Notes under the pieces: generated by a model | Databases searched by the model: none | What the model was told of the DNA's origin: nothing | The model's input: the letters and a program-made list of their open reading frames with translations, nothing else | Source: Rhodococcus sp. W8901 | GTDB taxonomy: Bacteria; Actinomycetota; Actinomycetes; Mycobacteriales; Mycobacteriaceae | Length of the DNA stretch: 64,000 bases | Assembly (NCBI RefSeq): GCF_013348805.1 | Contig: NZ_CP054690.1 | Coordinates: forward strand, 4,960,001-5,024,000 | Reading direction: 5' to 3' | In this document: in pieces, positions 7,943-16,355 of the stretch | Position numbering within the stretch: position 1 is the first letter of the stretch | How the letters are laid out: each line of letters begins with the position of its first letter | Made by a program: the position numbers and the translations under genes

Positions 7943-8737
7943 GTGCCGAAACTCGAACTGATTCATCGCAAACCAGCTGGAACTCCGAACGGCCCGCCGA
8001 TCCTGCTCGTGCACGGCGGTTGGGGTGGTGCTTGGTGCTGGGAGTACGGGTTCATCGACAAGCTGACCGGCCTCGGCTGGGAAGTGTATGCACTGAGCCT
8101 GCGCGGTCACGGCAAGAGTGAGGGCAGGGACAAACTCCGCTGGGCGAGCATCAAGAACTACGTTGACGACGTCCGCTCGGTCGCGGATTCACTGCCCACG
8201 CCGCCACTGATTGTCGGCCACTCGATGGGCGCGTTTGTCCTTCAACGGTATTTGACGAAGGGACACCCCGCTGCGGCCGTCGTATTGCTCAGTTCGGTGC
8301 CAGCGGCGGGGATTCGCGGGTTCACAAAGCGTTTGATTCGCCGCCATCCGGTGTTGTGGCTTCGCTGTAATCTCACGCTGAGCCTGATGCCGATCATCGA
8401 AAAGCCGGAACACTTCCGTGAATGGGTTCTCGGGCCCGAAACGACCGAAGAGCGAGTGCTTGAACTGCACAGCCATGTTCAAGACGAGTCGTATCGTGCC
8501 GTCGTCGACATGACCTTCGCGCTGCCTCCTCGACGCAAGAACATCCCCGCCATCCCGATGACGGTCATTGCCGGTGAGAATGACGCGATCGTCACGGTCA
8601 AGGAAGCACGAAGAACTGCCAGGAGGTTCGGCGTCACCGCTGATGTTGTCCCTGGCATGCCGCATGGACTGTTCGAACCGCAGTGGCGTGATGAAGTAGC
8701 CGAACGTGTCGACAAGTTCGCACGTTCGCTGACCTGA
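7943..8737 (+). CDS. alpha/beta-fold hydrolase
   Basis: This 264-aa serine hydrolase has a complete set of motifs: oxyanion loop LLVHGGWGGAWCW (22-33), nucleophile Ser94 in GHSMG, acid Asp in AGENDAIV, and His in GMPHGLF. The RGHGKS loop at 54-59 is typical of lysophospholipase/lipase-like members. There is no signal peptide, so it acts in the cytoplasm. The substrate cannot be predicted. The start is a GTG with GGAGGG at 7931-7936. It lies alone between inverted repeat copies R4 and R5. Confidence 0.88.
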   Translation: MPKLELIHRKPAGTPNGPPILLVHGGWGGAWCWEYGFIDKLTGLGWEVYALSLRGHGKSEGRDKLRWASIKNYVDDVRSVADSLPTPPLIVGHSMGAFVLQRYLTKGHPAAAVVLLSSVPAAGIRGFTKRLIRRHPVLWLRCNLTLSLMPIIEKPEHFREWVLGPETTEERVLELHSHVQDESYRAVVDMTFALPPRRKNIPAIPMTVIAGENDAIVTVKEARRTARRFGVTADVVPGMPHGLFEPQWRDEVAERVDKFARSLT

Positions 8738-8833
8738 CTCACGGAGGGTGAGCCCTGCGTTCGCGTGTGACTGAGTCGGTATGAGGTGGTGCCGGTTTCG
8801 ATGATGGTGCGGTGAAAAGTGTGGTGGGTGGAA

Positions 8834-8953
8834 GGAAGGGTGTTCACCAATGGTGGAGCGTGCTGGGCTGCATACGGATTGGATAGGTTGACCAGCTGGT
8901 GTAATCACACTTTACGAGGTCTCCAGATCACACAAAATCTGGATCAGTTCCAG
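8834..8953 (-). repeat. interspersed repeat, copy R5 (inverted)
   Basis: This 120-bp copy is on the opposite strand to R1-R4. Read on the minus strand it has CTGGA/TCCAG, TGTGTGATC, AGTGTGATTAC, TGGTCAACCTATCCAAT, and CATTGGTGAACACCC. The truncated IS5-like element begins about 40 bp beyond it. Confidence 0.82.
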
Positions 8954-8989
8954 TGACAGCACTCGGCTCGACCAGACCCGATCCGGGGC

Positions 8990-9454
8990 ACCGACAACGC
9001 GTTCATCATGATCGGGAACATTTGGCGTGTCACCGGCCTGACCTGGCCCGATCAGTAGGACAAGAGGGCGGCCGTGGCCGTCGGCGAGCTGGTGGATCTT
9101 CGTGCCGAGCCCACCGCGCGAACGTCCGAGCGCATGGTCGGCCGGCTCGGCGAAAAGGTTCGTGTAATTCGACAGATCGCTCCCATTCGCATCGGCGTGT
9201 GCGAGTAGCGCATTCAAGATCGTGTCCCAGGTCCCGTCGCCGGCATAGCGGCGGTGACGCTTCCAGATCGTCTGCCACGGAACAAAATCCGTCGGCACGT
9301 CTCGCTACGCGATCCCCGCCCGATAGCGGTAGACGCTGCCCTCGACAACCCGACGATTGTCCCGGAACGAGCGGCCCCGACATCCGTCGGACGAGGGAAG
9401 CGACGGTTCGATCAACGACCACTGCTCATCGGTCAGATACTCGGTGCGCGACAC
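8990..9454 (-). pseudogene. IS5-family (IS427-like) transposase remnant
   Basis: The reading from the GTG at 9454 (VSRTEYLTDEQW) is the standard start of an IS427-group first transposase frame, with SLPSSDGCRGR and YRYRAGIA. An in-frame stop at 9305-9307 interrupts it. The same frame then continues with VPWQTIWKRHRRYAGDGTWD, ADHALGRSRGGLGTKIHQL and GPGQAGDTPN before homology is lost near 8990. The second frame with the rest of the DDE domain is absent. The element is dead: one nonsense codon and loss of the 3' half. Confidence 0.85.
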
Positions 9455-9483
9455 ACTGAACGGTGTCGCGCACCGACTACGCG

Positions 9484-9503
9484 TATTCGGGAGACACGCC
9501 CTA
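9484..9503. repeat. terminal inverted repeat of the truncated IS5-like element
   Basis: The sequence ATTCGGGAGACACGCCCTAG lies 30 bp upstream of the transposase start and ends in CTAG, consistent with a TA target. The same 20 bases, with one difference, occur alone at 20405-20424. Confidence 0.6.
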
Positions 9504-9540
9504 GACGGTATGTAGTGACACACGACTTGTCGTGAGTTCA

Positions 9541-9802
9541 CTCCAAGTGGTCGGCGTCCCTCGGTTGGTGAGGATGTGGCCGGCGTGGGGGTCGAAGTCA
9601 ACGTCGTTCATGCTCGCTGCGCTGCGCGTGCTCCACGTTGACATCGACAGCCTGCGCCGACCAGGTCGGCGGTGATCGAGGGACGCCCCAGAAGGCGACT
9701 GTGGACCGCTCTTGCGGGCCGGGACCTCACACACAAGATTCGTGGGTTACCGAGCAGACGAACCTGCCTGTTCGGCCTATCCGACAATTGTGGGAGGCCC
9801 CG
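9541..9802. other. structured upstream end of the IS110-family element
   Basis: This non-coding segment before the recombinase contains a perfect 7-bp palindrome GCCGACC-A-GGTCGGC at 9656-9670. It also has a perfect 11-bp inverted pair, GGCGTCCCTCG at 9553-9563 and CGAGGGACGCC at 9677-9687. IS110-group elements are known to encode a bridge RNA in the end upstream of the recombinase, so this is the candidate place for one. The exact element boundary is not determined. Confidence 0.5.
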
Positions 9803-10894
9803 GTGTTCACCGAGCGTACGAGCATTGGACTGGACGTGCACGCACGTTCAGTCGCGGCAGCGGCAATCGACAGCGTCACCGGTGAGGTGTTCCAGGCCCG
9901 GTTGACCCCGTCCTATGAGCACATCCGGTCCTGGGTCGCGGATCTACCCGGGCCGGCGGCGGCCGTCTACGAGGCCGGCCCGACCGGTTTCGGACTGTAT
10001 CGGGCGTTGACCGACTCGCATGTGCGGTGCGAGGTCGCAGCCCCGTCGAAACTGCAGAAACCATCCGGGGATCGGATCAAGACCGACGCCCGCGACGCAC
10101 TGCATCTGGCCCGGTTGCTGCGCCTCGACGAGATCACCTCGGTGTCGATCCCAAGCGTGGATCAGGAAGCGGCCCGAGATCTCGTGCGCGCTCGTGAGGA
10201 CTGCCGCGGTGATCTGATGCGAGCACGGCATCGCCTGTCGAAACTGTTGTTGCGGCACGACATCGTCTACTACGGCGGCGCCGCCTGGACCGGAGCGCAC
10301 GACCGCTGGCTACGCGCCGAAGCGGCACCCCAGTTGACCTCGCCTGCGACACGGATGGCGTTCGACGCCGACTACGACCACGTCCTCACGATGCAGGCCC
10401 GACGTGGGCGCCTCGACACCGCGATCGAAGAGATGGCTGCCGCCAGTGAGTTCACCCCGATCGTCCGCAGGATGTGCTGTCTGCGTGGGGTGAGCACCTT
10501 GACGGGCTTCGCGTTGGCGGTCGAGATCGGCGACTGGAATCGATTCACCGGCAACACGATCGGATCCTTCGTCGGATTGGTTCCGTCGGAGTACTCGTCG
10601 GGTTCGTCACGCGCACAAGGTTCTATCACCAAGACCGGAAACACCCATGCACGCCGGCTGCTGGTCGAGGCGGCCTGGCATCACCGGCCGCGGTATCACG
10701 TCGGCGCGGTGATGCGGTCGCGGTGGGACCGGGCACCGGCAGCTGCCCGGGCGCGTGGGGACGAGGGCAACCATCGCCTGCACGGCAGATGGGTGGGCTT
10801 CCTCGAACGCCGCAAACGCCCGACGGTGGCGAACGTGGCGATCGCCCGCGAACTGGCCGGTTGGTGCTGGTCCCTGGCGGTCATGGACGACTGA
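9803..10894 (+). CDS. IS110-family transposase/recombinase (DEDD type)
   Basis: This 363-aa recombinase appears intact. The RuvC-like DEDD domain is visible at the N-terminus: Asp in IGLDVHARSV, Glu in VYEAGPTGFGLY, and the pair in KTDARDALHLA. The C-terminal Tnp_IS116 domain has LRGVSTLTGFALAVEIGDW and SEYSSGSSRAQGSITKTGN, the latter containing candidate Ser nucleophiles. The GTG at 9803 was chosen over longer readings because GGGAGG lies 6-10 nt upstream and homologues start close to this point. The structured upstream region may encode its guide (bridge) RNA. Confidence 0.93.
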   Translation: MFTERTSIGLDVHARSVAAAAIDSVTGEVFQARLTPSYEHIRSWVADLPGPAAAVYEAGPTGFGLYRALTDSHVRCEVAAPSKLQKPSGDRIKTDARDALHLARLLRLDEITSVSIPSVDQEAARDLVRAREDCRGDLMRARHRLSKLLLRHDIVYYGGAAWTGAHDRWLRAEAAPQLTSPATRMAFDADYDHVLTMQARRGRLDTAIEEMAAASEFTPIVRRMCCLRGVSTLTGFALAVEIGDWNRFTGNTIGSFVGLVPSEYSSGSSRAQGSITKTGNTHARRLLVEAAWHHRPRYHVGAVMRSRWDRAPAAARARGDEGNHRLHGRWVGFLERRKRPTVANVAIARELAGWCWSLAVMDD

Positions 10895-11184
10895 CCGCCC
10901 ACCGATCCGCTTCCTCCCCGGGTCGGTGGTGGCAGCGCGTGGATCGACCCGCGACACACCTATGAGCAGACCTTCGAGTCGACGCTCGATGCTAGACAAG
11001 CGGTTACGATCCAGCCGAAACCCACCGTCCTGCGGTAGCCAACCCGCGTATATCAGTCTGACCGCGCGTCGCACACCGACACGCTCACCACGCAGACTCC
11101 GGCCGAGGAAGCAACGAGGCGCCGTCAGGGTCGCTCCCCGGCGGCGCCTCACCATGGCCTCTTGACAATCTTCTCTACATATCA
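10895..11184. other. non-coding spacer between two IS elements
   Basis: This is probably the downstream end of the IS110-family element plus a short stretch before the IS481 terminal repeat at 11185. No gene is supported. I could not locate the IS110 right boundary. Confidence 0.4.
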
Positions 11185-12270
11185 GGTGTACCTGGCCATC
11201 AGGTTGGTTGCAGTCGGCTGATCGGTGGGAGTCCTCCGAGTGCGCTGTGGCGTCGTCGAGTGTTGTAGTACTCGAGCCAGGGTGCAAGTGCGTCGGCGCG
11301 TTCGCTGTTGCTGGTGAAGACCTGACGGTAGGCCCACTCGGTTTGCAGGGTCCGGTTGAGGCGTTCGACCTTGCCGTTCTGCCACGGGCAGTGCGGTCTG
11401 ATGAACTTCTGCTTGATCCCGTGTTCGGCGCAGACTGCGCGTAGGGACCATCGGTAGGCCCAGGCGTTGTCGGTCATCAACCGCTCGATTCTCGTGATGC
11501 CGCGGTCCGCGAAGTAGTCGATCGCACGGGTCAGGAAACCCGAACAGGTGGAGCCCTTTTCGTCTGGGAGGATCTCCGAGTAGGCGAGTCGGGAGTGGTC
11601 ATCGACGAGCGAGTGGACGTAGTCGAATCCGGTCCGGGTGCTGCGGTCGCGGGCTGTCGATCCGGCGGCTCGTCCGTGTGCGCGCCATCCGCCACCGTCG
11701 GGGATTCTGCCGAGCTTTTTGACGTCCATGTGCACCAGTTCGCCGGGCCGCTCACGTTCGTAGCGCACGGCGGTGGTTTTCGACGAGCGGATCACCTGAC
11801 CGGTCATCGGGTCCAAGTCCGCCAGGTGTGGCACCTGGTGGCGCCGTAGGACTCGGGAGACTGTGCGGGCCGGCACCCCGAGTTCTGCTGCGAGCCAGTC
11901 CGGCCCGCGTCGCTCACGCACACGGAGCTCGACGATCCGGGTCTCGACTTCGGCTGCGGTTCGGGTCGGCATGGTGTGCGGGCGGGAGGACCGATCGTGT
12001 AACCCGGCTTCGCCCTCGGTCTCGTAGCGGGCCACCCACGTCGACACGCACTTCCGGGATATCCCCATTGCGCTGGCGATATGCGCTTTCGGCCAGCCAT
12101 CTCGGTAGCGCTCGACGATGAGCAATCTGCCGAGATATGTGGTTCGGGCATTACGGTGGGACACGAGAACCTCCGAGCGGATGTGGGCCTTAGACAAGCC
12201 ACACCCCACTCGGAGGTTCTCTTCACATCAAGCCGACACGCCCGCTACCAACGTCCTGACCGGGTACACC
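11185..12270. mobile_element. IS481-family insertion sequence
   Basis: A 1086-bp element is bounded by imperfect terminal repeats: left GGTGTACCTGGCCATCAGGT, right (read inward) GGTGTACCCGGTCAGGACGT, then both continue TGGT; about 20 of 26 positions agree. It carries one intact transposase on the minus strand. No clear target duplication is visible (flanks ATCA and TAGG). Its right end lies at the stop codon of the gene beginning at 12270. Confidence 0.85.
11199..12164 (-). CDS. IS481-family transposase
   Basis: This is a 321-aa DDE transposase. The N-terminus has a helix-turn-helix (AHIASAMGISRKCVSTWVAR) and a second one near GVPARTVSRVLRRH. The catalytic core shows Asp in ELVHMDVKKLG, Asp in RLMTDNAWAY and Glu in PWQNGKVERLNRTLQ. 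The GTG at 12164 has GGAGG at the right distance and was preferred to a longer reading. No interruption is seen, so the protein is probably functional. Confidence 0.94.
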   Translation of the reverse strand: MSHRNARTTYLGRLLIVERYRDGWPKAHIASAMGISRKCVSTWVARYETEGEAGLHDRSSRPHTMPTRTAAEVETRIVELRVRERRGPDWLAAELGVPARTVSRVLRRHQVPHLADLDPMTGQVIRSSKTTAVRYERERPGELVHMDVKKLGRIPDGGGWRAHGRAAGSTARDRSTRTGFDYVHSLVDDHSRLAYSEILPDEKGSTCSGFLTRAIDYFADRGITRIERLMTDNAWAYRWSLRAVCAEHGIKQKFIRPHCPWQNGKVERLNRTLQTEWAYRQVFTSNSERADALAPWLEYYNTRRRHSALGGLPPISRLQPT

Positions 12271-12818
12271 TAGGTGTCATAGTCTCCGTCGTCCCACGGG
12301 GCGTAGAAGGCCATATAGTCGCCCGGTTCGACCGTGACATTCCAGTACCACTCATGGTCGTCCTCCGAATCCGGCCCGTGAAGGATCAACCCGAACTCGT
12401 GCCCGTGCGCCGTCACGGAGAACGGGGCGACGGTAATGTCGCAGAACGAGACTGGTTGAATCTCCGAAAGCAGGCGTTCGACGGCATTCTCCTGCTCGTC
12501 GAAGTGCGCGACGTTACCGGGAAGCGAACCATCCCCGGGTCGGGTTCCCAGTGGAACAATCGTCGAATCCACAAGCGCGCCGCCCACATCGAACAGGTAT
12601 CTGGCTGCGAACTCCGCCCCGGACGCGTCGCCACTAGCCCACGCGAACGGAGTCGTGACAAAGAACTGGCGGCCGTCGACTGCCGTCCCGACGAACGCCG
12701 CGTGGTAGTCGTCATGCGCAATCACCAGGGACTGGGGAGCCAACTGTCCGTCAGCATCCCGCAAACCAGGATCGAGATGATTAGTCACCCAAAAATGATA
12801 ACGATCAATCAACAGCAC
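12270..12818 (-). CDS. hypothetical protein, 3' end at an IS481 junction
   Basis: This is an acidic soluble protein of about 182 aa if it starts at the GTG at 12818; a GTG at 12788 is an alternative. I do not recognise a family. It contains FAWASGDASGAEFAARYLFD and a C-terminal acidic HGPDSEDDHEWYWNV stretch. Its stop codon TAG uses the first base of the adjacent IS481 element, so the native C-terminus may have been replaced or trimmed by the insertion. No good ribosome-binding site was found for either start. Confidence 0.55.
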   Translation of the reverse strand: MLLIDRYHFWVTNHLDPGLRDADGQLAPQSLVIAHDDYHAAFVGTAVDGRQFFVTTPFAWASGDASGAEFAARYLFDVGGALVDSTIVPLGTRPGDGSLPGNVAHFDEQENAVERLLSEIQPVSFCDITVAPFSVTAHGHEFGLILHGPDSEDDHEWYWNVTVEPGDYMAFYAPWDDGDYDT

Positions 12819-12956
12819 TGATGGAGATGCGCGACGGTGACACCCGGCTGCCGCAGGGGCGTGACCGGATCCGGATCCGTATGAGCAGTGGTGCTCGATA
12901 CGTGTGTCTGCCGACCAGTCAGCCGCGCCAGTCCGCATGCGCCCCAGCCCGGCCCA

Positions 12957-13331
12957 TCATCCCTCGCGCTCCGCCGCCACCTCGGCCAGTTGGTCGAAGG
13001 TCCGCACGAGGACCTCACGTCGCCGCTCCTTGTAGTCCGGCGCAGGCTCCAGCCCGTCGATCGCCCCGTCCCAGACGGCCAGGAACCGGTCTCTCCAGTC
13101 GGCGATGGTCCCCGGGTCGGGCAGGGTGACCCCGACGTAGTGCTGCTGCGAGATGAGATGGAGCAACTCCAGGTTGCACGGCACCGCGACACCCCAGTAC
13201 TCGTCCGGCTCGATCTCGACCGGATCGCCGGACATCGCCTTGGTCACCTCGTCGACGAGCCGGCCGGTCATGTCGGCGAGATGATCGGCGGCGGTGTCGT
13301 CGTCGAAGTTTCCGCTGCCCCAGGTCCCCAT
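12957..13331 (-). CDS. DUF4259 domain protein
   Basis: This 124-aa protein begins with MGTWGSGNFDDDTAADHLAD, the hallmark of DUF4259 proteins, whose function is unknown. A second, diverged DUF4259 gene lies at 21407-21811. The start is the internal ATG at 13331, since MGTWG is where the family begins. It is an acidic cytoplasmic protein without membrane segments. Members are often found scattered near other small orphan proteins, some of them immunity-like; a role here is not established. Confidence 0.85.
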   Translation of the reverse strand: MGTWGSGNFDDDTAADHLADMTGRLVDEVTKAMSGDPVEIEPDEYWGVAVPCNLELLHLISQQHYVGVTLPDPGTIADWRDRFLAVWDGAIDGLEPAPDYKERRREVLVRTFDQLAEVAAEREG

Positions 13332-13421
13332 ACTGTCCACACCCTCCTGTATCCGATTCTGGCGACATCGAACCAGACAGCGCCGACATTCCGCCGACCG
13401 GCAGGCCAGGCCCGGGCCGCG

Positions 13422-13808
13422 CTAGCCGGTCATCGCGCCGATGGCCCCCGTGAAGTAGGGCACCAGCCAGATCGTCCACACGACCAGGCTGAACTGGTGG
13501 AACTTCGCCTTCTCGGAGGGACGATCGCGGAGGAGGACGATGACGGCCCACACCAGGTGAATGGCCATGAGCACGATGGCCACGGCTCCGGTGACGATCA
13601 TGATCCTGTCGAAGGTGGATGTTCCGGTTTCCGTTGACTCGTCGGAGATTCGGCTCATCAGGAAGGTACCGGTGGCGTCGCAGACCAGGCCGAGCGCGAA
13701 GGCGCCGGCATGCCACCACTTCAGGGTCTTCTGGATGCGTTCCGACCACACGCCGATGGAGTAGAAGACCAGGGCAAACGTGATGACGATGATCGCGGTG
13801 GCCAGCAT
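13422..13808 (-). CDS. HsmA/TIGR03987 family membrane protein
   Basis: This 128-aa protein has four predicted membrane helices (about residues 2-22, 31-50, 68-90 and 103-125). The motifs FYSIGVWSERIQKTLKWWH, GLVCDATGTFLM and HQFSLVVWTIWLVPYFTG match the TIGR03987/HsmA family as I recall it. The biochemical role is unknown. It is transcribed on the minus strand about 90 bp upstream of the DUF4259 gene. Confidence 0.82.
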   Translation of the reverse strand: MLATAIIVITFALVFYSIGVWSERIQKTLKWWHAGAFALGLVCDATGTFLMSRISDESTETGTSTFDRIMIVTGAVAIVLMAIHLVWAVIVLLRDRPSEKAKFHQFSLVVWTIWLVPYFTGAIGAMTG

Positions 13809-14096
13809 GCCCCGAGACTAGCCGGGGCTTGATGCCGATCCGCGACGCCTCGCCGCCATCTGCCGCCATCGGCTCGGAACCAGGCACATCGCCGCCGTGC
13901 TGAGATTTCGAAGGATCGCAAGGGTGCGAGCCGGCTAACTTCTCGTCTCCGGCGCCAGCGCCTCCGAGATCACCGCCCGGACCGGCGAGATCCACGTTGT
14001 GCCAGCGCAGTCGGGGCGGGATCACACCTGGGTACGAGGAACGGTTGATACCGTGGGTTGATGCGCTCCGGGGGGCGCCGCGTGAGGCTCTGCTGC

Positions 14097-14918
14097 ATGA
14101 CTTCACGACCGCCCCGGATGTGGGCGCCGACAATGGTTTACATGCTCGTCGTGTTTCTGGCCGGCGGCATCCTCGTCGCTACACAGTCCGCGACCGGACC
14201 CGATCCAGACCTACTCGAACTGGTGCAGTTCGCACCGGCAATTGCGGTTGTGGTGGTCCTGCTGGTCTGGTGGGGCCGGTGGCGTCCACCGCTCGAGGTG
14301 AGTCTGTGGCGGCCCGACGCCGCTCTGGCAGCCACCGCCGCCGGATCGGTGCTGGTGGTCTTGGCCTTGCCCGCAGTGGTGGTGGTCGCGCTCGGTGACA
14401 GCGTCAGCCTCTCCGCGGTGCACGCCGGGTCGGCACCGATCGGACTACTCGTCCTCGCGCAGTGTGTCGGCGCCTGCGGCGAAGAGATTGGATGGCGCGG
14501 CTTCCTGCAGCCCTACCTGCGCGGCAGGTACTCCGTACTGGTCACCGGCGTGCTGGTCGGGACCGTGTGGGGGGTGTGGCATGTGCAGATCTTCACGGTC
14601 GGGATCGCGTACGCGGCCGCCTTCCTGATGTCGACGATTACCATGTCGGTGCTGTTGGCGGTCCTCTTGGACCCGTTCCGCAACGGGAATCTGCTTGTCG
14701 CCACCCTGTTCCATGCCGTCGTCAACCTGGGACTGCTCGCCTTCGACGATGTCAGCGGCCGAGAGCCGCTGGTCTGGACGTTGATGGCGGTCGGCGCGGC
14801 GTGCTGCGCCGCCGCGATCGCGGCGGTCAGGAAGTTCAGAGGTCCTGCAGGCACCAGCGACCAATCGCAGGGCTACGCGACGGCCCACCGCGCTGCCGCG
14901 TCCCTCGATATCGAGTGA
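14097..14918 (+). CDS. CPBP family intramembrane glutamic endopeptidase
   Basis: This 273-aa polytopic membrane protein has about seven to eight helices. The CPBP/Abi signature is complete: EEIGWRGFLQPYL (EExxxR), a His in VWGVWHVQ and a second His in LFHAVVNLG. Family members cleave substrates inside the membrane or modify maturation of membrane proteins; the substrate here is unknown. The ATG at 14097 is preferred, with GTGAGG upstream; a longer reading from 14058 is possible. The last bases touch degenerate repeat R6. Confidence 0.87.
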   Translation: MTSRPPRMWAPTMVYMLVVFLAGGILVATQSATGPDPDLLELVQFAPAIAVVVVLLVWWGRWRPPLEVSLWRPDAALAATAAGSVLVVLALPAVVVVALGDSVSLSAVHAGSAPIGLLVLAQCVGACGEEIGWRGFLQPYLRGRYSVLVTGVLVGTVWGVWHVQIFTVGIAYAAAFLMSTITMSVLLAVLLDPFRNGNLLVATLFHAVVNLGLLAFDDVSGREPLVWTLMAVGAACCAAAIAAVRKFRGPAGTSDQSQGYATAHRAAASLDIE

Positions 14919-14987
14919 TCACCGGCCGGTTGACATGACCAATCCACGTCTGCCGCAACATGACCCGCCGTTGGTGGACACCCACCC
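14915..14987 (+). repeat. interspersed repeat, degenerate copy R6
   Basis: This partial copy keeps GTGATCACCGGCCGGTTGAC in place of the TGTGATTACC-GACTGGTCAA block, then CCAATCCACGTCTGC and CGTTGGTGGACACCCACCC. The first hairpin block is missing. It overlaps the stop of the CPBP gene, showing that the repeat family reaches beyond the IS cluster. Confidence 0.55.
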
Positions 14988-15099
14988 AATCGGGGCGTGT
15001 GGCGACCGCGCCAACAATGCCGTCGAAGGCAAGCCGCGCCAAGGTCTTTACACAACAGCGGTGTGGGCCGTTGCTCGGATTGCCGGACTTGCCTACCGG

Positions 15100-16119
15100 C
15101 TACGCTGCGAACACCAGCAGCGGTTTACCCCCGTGTGCGGCAGCTTCGGCCAAATAGACTGCTTCGCTGAACTTTTCGACGGGGATCGGCTGACCCTCCG
15201 GCACGCGCAACACTCCGCTGTCGGCGAGCCGAACTGTCCGGTCGATCGCGGCGGCCATCCGATCGTTCGGGCTCTCGGTGAACCAGCGGAACAGCCAGAA
15301 CCCGCGAACGGTCTTTGTTTCGTAGATCAGTGAGCGCGCGAAGATGGGGATGGTGAGTTTGCCGGGATCGGTTTGGCGGTGCGTGGACAGCGCACCGTAG
15401 ACGACCAACTCACCGTGCGGTGCCAGCGCACGCGACACGTCCGCACCCACCTGACCGCTGACGCAGTCGATCGCCTTGGACACGCCGTCGTGGCCCGCTA
15501 TCTCGGCCACCCGTTCGCGCAGGTCCTCATCCTCCGTGCAGATCACCGCAGTGCCCCCCAGTGCGAGGATGCCCTCGACAGCGGATCGACGGCGGACCAC
15601 GTTGAGGGTCTTGAAGCCGACGTGCGCGCCGAGTTGGATGACCGACTGGCCCACGATTGAACCGGCCGCGGTCTGCAGAAGCCATTCACCCGGTCGAACA
15701 TCGAGCTCGTCACCGGTCAAGATCACTGCGGTGAGCGGATTGGTGAGAATCTGGGCGGCTGTGGAATCGCTCATGCCGGCGGGAACCGGCAAGACCCGCC
15801 CGGCGTCGGCGACGACATACTCCTGCCACGTGCCCTTGACTCCGATCGTGATGACGCGTTGCCCGACGCTCAGACCGTCTGTGCCGCTACCGAGTTCGTC
15901 GATCACACCGACGGATTCGATTCCGGGCACGGTGGGGAACTCCGGGATGAATCCGTATCGGCCGCGGATGGTGTGCAGATCGCTGGCATGGACGGGTACG
16001 GCGAGCACCCGGATCCGGACCTGGCCGGGACCGGGCTCCGGAATCGGGCGGGTCTGCAGGTGCAGAACCTCGGACGGCTCACCTACCGTGTCGGCGACGA
16101 CAGACCACATGGTTCTCAT
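15100..16119 (-). CDS. MDR-family NAD(P)H-dependent oxidoreductase (enoyl reductase/quinone reductase-like)
   Basis: This 339-aa medium-chain dehydrogenase lacks the zinc ligands of alcohol dehydrogenases. The GroES-like half has VHASDLHTIRGRYGFIPEFP and PGIESVGVI. The Rossmann half contains LLQTAAGSIVGQSVIQLG, close to the pattern of MECR/ETR-type enoyl reductases. It probably reduces a C=C bond with NADPH in the cytoplasm; the substrate is unknown. The start at 16119 has GGA 7-9 nt upstream; the long upstream in-frame extension is Arg/Ser rich and not credible. Confidence 0.82.
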   Translation of the reverse strand: MRTMWSVVADTVGEPSEVLHLQTRPIPEPGPGQVRIRVLAVPVHASDLHTIRGRYGFIPEFPTVPGIESVGVIDELGSGTDGLSVGQRVITIGVKGTWQEYVVADAGRVLPVPAGMSDSTAAQILTNPLTAVILTGDELDVRPGEWLLQTAAGSIVGQSVIQLGAHVGFKTLNVVRRRSAVEGILALGGTAVICTEDEDLRERVAEIAGHDGVSKAIDCVSGQVGADVSRALAPHGELVVYGALSTHRQTDPGKLTIPIFARSLIYETKTVRGFWLFRWFTESPNDRMAAAIDRTVRLADSGVLRVPEGQPIPVEKFSEAVYLAEAAAHGGKPLLVFAA

Positions 16120-16355
16120 CTTCCGGACGCTCCTTCGGTCGGATCCAGATCTCGCAACGGTTTCGGCTCGCACAATGTCTGCTGTGCCCGGTGACTGCGA
16201 AGATTCGGATCGGCGCGGTGCAATTCCAGCCCTACTGGTTCCAATGCTGCCACCACGGCGGGGCCGTTGCGGTCCAGACCGTCGTCTCACTCCCCGCCCC
16301 GCACGTTCGGGTACACCAATCCCGCGGGCACACTGTGCCGCCGCCTACGGGAGCG

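Noticed and set aside
105-8953. Integron attC array
   Set aside because: The repeats are of attC-like length but I see no GTTRRRY/RYYYAAC core pair, and no integron integrase is in the window; kept only as an unexplained cassette-like array.
11162-11184. Promoter TTGACA before the IS481 element
   Set aside because: No -10 box at the proper distance was found; the only TAT-containing hexamer is 12 bp away and runs into the IS end.
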